This document shows positions 60,895-64,000 of a DNA stretch of 64,000 nt, piece after piece (the first letter of the stretch is position 1; each line of letters opens with the position of its first letter). Both the position numbers and the translations under genes were made by a program. The notes under the pieces were generated by a model. It was not told the origin of the DNA. It made no database searches and saw nothing but the letters and a program-made list of their open reading frames with translations. The stretch is from NCBI RefSeq assembly GCF_043290135.1, contig NC_134701.1:62699502-62763501 (forward strand), read 5' to 3'. The DNA is from Rhipicephalus microplus. Lineage: Eukaryota; Arthropoda; Arachnida; Ixodida; Ixodidae.

Positions 60895-62629
60895 GTGAGC
60901 CCGATTGTCTACGAGGTCCCTTGAAGGCTCCTTTTCAGATAGGTGGTTTTGTTGTCAGTTGCAGGAGAATGGACACTTGTGCTTCTCTCTTTCAATGTGA
61001 CCATGTCCCACTGGATAAGAAATCAAAATGCTTTTGCTTGGTGCAGGCCCTGCCAGACTATATGATAATCTTCACAAATGGTTTTGGAATACTCTAAGAT
61101 TTCACATACAGCACTAGTGGTTGAGCAGTCTACTTTGAAACTTGTGTGAGCGCCAGTGGTCATGCTGGAATATTCACTCAAGTATAAAAGACTTGTTCAT
61201 CTGTGGTCACATTACTTACAATCGACTCTGCTTGCCACTGCCACTGTCTTGTGTTGCCACTGTCTTGTTATTTGTTTCTTACTGCCAGCTTGTCTTGTAA
61301 GCTATAAGCAGGAGGGGATTGTATCAGAGAAAGTGTTCAACTGTCTGTAAAAACGTTTTGTAACAAATCTGTGAAACAAATGTGAAATTTGGTGTTAAAC
61401 AATTTTTACAGCATGTAAAATGCAGGAATCAATGAAATTCGGTAAAACATGCACGATAGTGCAGGTGAAAATATTGGCAAGAAGATCCACAGATCACAGA
61501 GAAGTATGCACCATTTAAATCATATAATAATGAGAAAAGAAAAATCACAAGATTATACAATGAGCAGATGTTCATGCAGTGGTTTGCTCAGGCAATAAAA
61601 AGAAGGATGCCATCATTTTTGTTACCCAGTGAGAGTTACTGACCTTGCTGGGCACATGATCACTCAATAAGCTGTTCAGTCTTTATCAGTTTGATTGCTG
61701 CATTATTGCTCACTGTCATAAAGACATACCCAAATGTGGGGAGGGGAGTTCGGGTTTAGAATGAAGGGTTGAAGTCGCGAAAAGTTGAATTGCTAGAAGG
61801 AAACTTGTTACTGTTGCAACAAAGGCAAGTGCCCGTGCCTGAACTTTGACTGCAATGACTTTAATTTTTAAATGACTCCTCATTACTGTAAGTTTCAAAT
61901 TTCAGTGCGATATACTTTTTATACTTTTAATGTCACAGCACGATTAGTGATGTATGTTTACTGGTATCCTTGGAAAATGTGAAGACTGTGTTATAAACAC
62001 CACCAAGGTGCGACTTCAACGAAGAAAGAACTTTCCTCTAGGCCTGCGAACTAGCTCAGCTTTCTCTCATTCTTAACTTGAACGTAATCTAGGTTCATTG
62101 TAAGCTGCAGTATGACAACTGACAGAAACATAATACTGGAGACGTACTCGTTAATTCTTGAAGAGGACTGAGCAGATCATGTCCACATGAGATCAGAGGG
62201 AAGAAGTGGCCATGCACTGTTGGTCATCTCCGGGGAGTATTCACAAGGCCCTGTTGATATCAGTGAACTGTAGCTCAAGTGGCAAGAATGATGTTGTGGC
62301 ATGTTAAGTAGAGGGCAATCCTTAGTAAATATGCCAGATACAGTACAAACATGCATTATTATTTCTGCAGCTTCAAGATTTCTAAATAACTTGAATGATT
62401 CTTTGTTTTTTCATTAGTGAGGGTGCTGACATCCACATAGTAAATCGCATCATGCTGTGCTTAAGGGGCATTATCAGTAGAAGAGTTTAGAGTGCAGTTT
62501 TAGTGATCAGTACTTATGATTTCCTGTCTAAGGGATTGATCACAAGAACACTCAAACTTCGTATTTAAAGGTTTCACTTCAGACAATGTGCGGTCTTTCT
62601 CGGTTAACACTTGGTAAGTGATATACTGC
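60895..62629. other. Intron or flank of the coiled-coil gene, no further exon found
   Basis: AT-rich sequence after the exon-3 donor. I searched by eye for an exon that starts with two codon bases and keeps the phase, and found none I would defend. The gene probably continues beyond the window or past the transposon at 62634. Confidence 0.35.
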
Positions 62630-62633
62630 TTAA

Positions 62634-64000
62634 GGGGGGACGTGGCAAGTAAAACTAATTTTTTTATTAATGTACTGTTTGTGATGAAATTTGGTGTGTG
62701 TATGTGGATGATTGTGAGGATTCCAAATATGAAAACCGTTTTCAAATACCTCTTGTACTTTTTGAGTTACAAGCATAATTATACTAATTAATGCTCTTCG
62801 CACTTAAAGAGATAATTATTGCTAAATGAAATTATTTTTTCATATTATTATGTTCCCAAAGCATCAACTTGTGCAAAGAAGCTATTAGTTGATTTTTCTA
62901 GTTCTTGTAACCATAAATAAAATTTCCAAAACATGGATGTTGTTTTGCGCACACATCGCAGTAATTATAAAATGTGTTCTAAAAATTTTAAATGATGAGT
63001 AAGAAGAGAGATAAAGCTTTATTGCACTGCTAAAGGCCTCCTGAGCCTAGTGCAAAAAACGGAACGACTCTATCAGTCTTTGTTAAAAAATGACAGATGT
63101 TCTAGCGAAGGCACATAGGCGAAAATCAAGAGTTGAGAAAACTGACTTTGAAAGTTCACTCTTGTTTGGAAGTTCACAACATGCCTAAAACACTCAGAAT
63201 CCTCCTGGGCAGTAATCCTGAGATGCTGTGGCCTTGGCCTCTGTAGAGCGCAACCCAGTTTTGCGCTTCTTTGTCGTGGAACAATGCGTCTTTTGAGCCC
63301 TCTTCACCCTTTTGGCATCCTTTTCGGCTGCTCGCCGCAAAGAGCAGTCTCCTGGATTGAAGCCCAGTTGAGCAGTGATCTCTTGCAGCGCACTCTTGCA
63401 GCCACCATTGAAACGGCAGACTGCATCTGCAACTGCACTTTCCACACTTCGAAGGGAGGCGAACTGGCTCTTGGACTGGAGTGACCAAATGAGGCTGTTC
63501 ATACTCTCCACAGCGTTCTGGGTTTTTCCCTGCGCACACCTTTCAAGGAGCTCTTTGTTCGAGAGGCGCTTGTAGATTGGCAGCAGTGCCACTCGCACGT
63601 GAGGGGGCAGTTTATGTTTGTGAGGCGGCAGCGGCTCTCCCTTGGCCAATGCCTGATTGTGCGGGCACCAGGAGTCAGTCCCACTTGGGCACAGGTCGTG
63701 GTGTGGATCCTGGTCTGTGGATGTTACATGGTAATAAGTGGCCATGATGGCCCTCTCCATGCCAGGAACATCGTTGGGGTGGCTCTTAATGGCCCAGCCA
63801 TAATAATTCGTCAACTTCTTTATAAGGCCCTGCGTCAGCCGGCCTTTGCCACCCATGCTCAGTCCTCGGCCTTTGGATTTGTGCTCATCAAGAAGGTTGC
63901 GCAAGGAAGTGCCCATTCTTTTTTTCACATGGTTCACACACTCCTGTTTCTTAATCAACATGTAGCCATACACCTTGTCTTGCGTGAGGGCAAGGTACGT
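62634..64000 (-). mobile_element. DNA transposon with Mutator/Kolobok-like transposase, right side cut by window
   Basis: The left boundary is TTAA|GGGGGGACGTGGCAAG (TTAA at 62630-62633), which looks like a TSD plus terminal repeat. The transposase gene (63194 onward, minus) and its polyadenylation signal (AATAAA on the minus strand at about 63016-63021) lie inside. The other end is beyond 64000, so the TSD and inverted repeat cannot be confirmed. The protein is of the kind labelled Mutator-like transposase, while a TTAA target would fit Kolobok. Confidence 0.65.
63194..64000 (-). CDS. Mutator/Kolobok-like transposase, C-terminal part (N-terminus outside window)
   Basis: The frame is open from the window edge (TYLALTQDKVYGYM) to a stop at 63194, 268 codons. 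Recognisable blocks: RMGTSLRNLLDEHKSKG, GGKGRLTQGLIKKLTNYYG, NDVPGMERAIMATYYHV, LCPSGTDSWCPHN, HKHKLPPHV, GKTQNAVESMNSLIW and a basic tail ending DYCPGGF. This pattern (SWCxxN, KTQNxxES) is shared by a large invertebrate family of transposases annotated with the Mutator-like domain. No internal stop is seen, and the codon choice is less AT-rich than the surroundings, so this copy looks young. The catalytic residues cannot be assigned by eye. Expected role: cut-and-paste transposition in the nucleus. Confidence 0.75.
   Translation of the reverse strand, partial: TYLALTQDKVYGYMLIKKQECVNHVKKRMGTSLRNLLDEHKSKGRGLSMGGKGRLTQGLIKKLTNYYGWAIKSHPNDVPGMERAIMATYYHVTSTDQDPHHDLCPSGTDSWCPHNQALAKGEPLPPHKHKLPPHVRVALLPIYKRLSNKELLERCAQGKTQNAVESMNSLIWSLQSKSQFASLRSVESAVADAVCRFNGGCKSALQEITAQLGFNPGDCSLRRAAEKDAKRVKRAQKTHCSTTKKRKTGLRSTEAKATASQDYCPGGF

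Overview
The window is nuclear DNA from a hard (ixodid) tick. The main evidence is at least five copies of the tRNA-derived SINE family typical of ixodid ticks (Ruka type), together with a spliced gene with a 9 kb intron, CR1-like and other LINEs, Penelope-like retroelements and many DNA transposons with clean target-site duplications (TSDs). No bacterial operons, CRISPR arrays or rRNA genes are visible. Nearly all long reading frames are transposon relics or chance translations of repeats.

Two host genes can be supported. (1) RpL39, ribosomal protein eL39, on the minus strand from about 12880 to 3350. It has three exons, a complete 51-residue protein, a TOP-like start, a start codon that ends exon 1, and a 9.07 kb second intron filled with transposons. 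(2) A coiled-coil protein on the plus strand from 48874, with phase-compatible exons at 48874-49003, 56343-56397 and 60782-60894. Its N-terminus weakly resembles CtIP/RBBP8; the rest lies outside what I can find.

Layout: 1-706 is a LINE fragment. 707-3350 is intergenic with SINEs. 3350-12880 is RpL39; its long intron holds a TTAA MITE, a CR1 3' end, a SINE, and another SINE split by a Harbinger-like element that itself carries an opposite-orientation copy of its own family. 12.9-19.2 kb is repeat-rich and has one arm of a 1.94 kb inverted pair (15320-17262 and 37254-39190). 19186-22020 is a CR1-like LINE. 22-31 kb holds microsatellites and old dispersed repeats, including two copies of a three-copy family with a tRNA-Gly-like segment. 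31.1-33.9 kb is a Penelope-like element split by a hAT-like insertion. 34.9-36.9 kb has CR1 and Penelope pieces. 41746-43324 is a P-element-like transposon with an 8 bp TSD and a THAP exon. 43.6-44.4 kb is a TTAA element. 44.86-48.0 kb is an APE-type LINE. 48.8-60.9 kb is the second host gene, whose introns hold SINEs, a MITE and a third Penelope-like element. From 62634 to the right edge is a DNA transposon whose transposase gene runs out of the window.

The insertions can be ordered in time from nesting: SINE, then Harbinger-like, then Harbinger-like at 9.1-11 kb; CR1, then SINE at 19.7 kb; Penelope, then hAT at 31-33 kb. I see no multigene system. The most unusual items are the self-nested Harbinger-like element, the P-like element and the possible CtIP-like gene.
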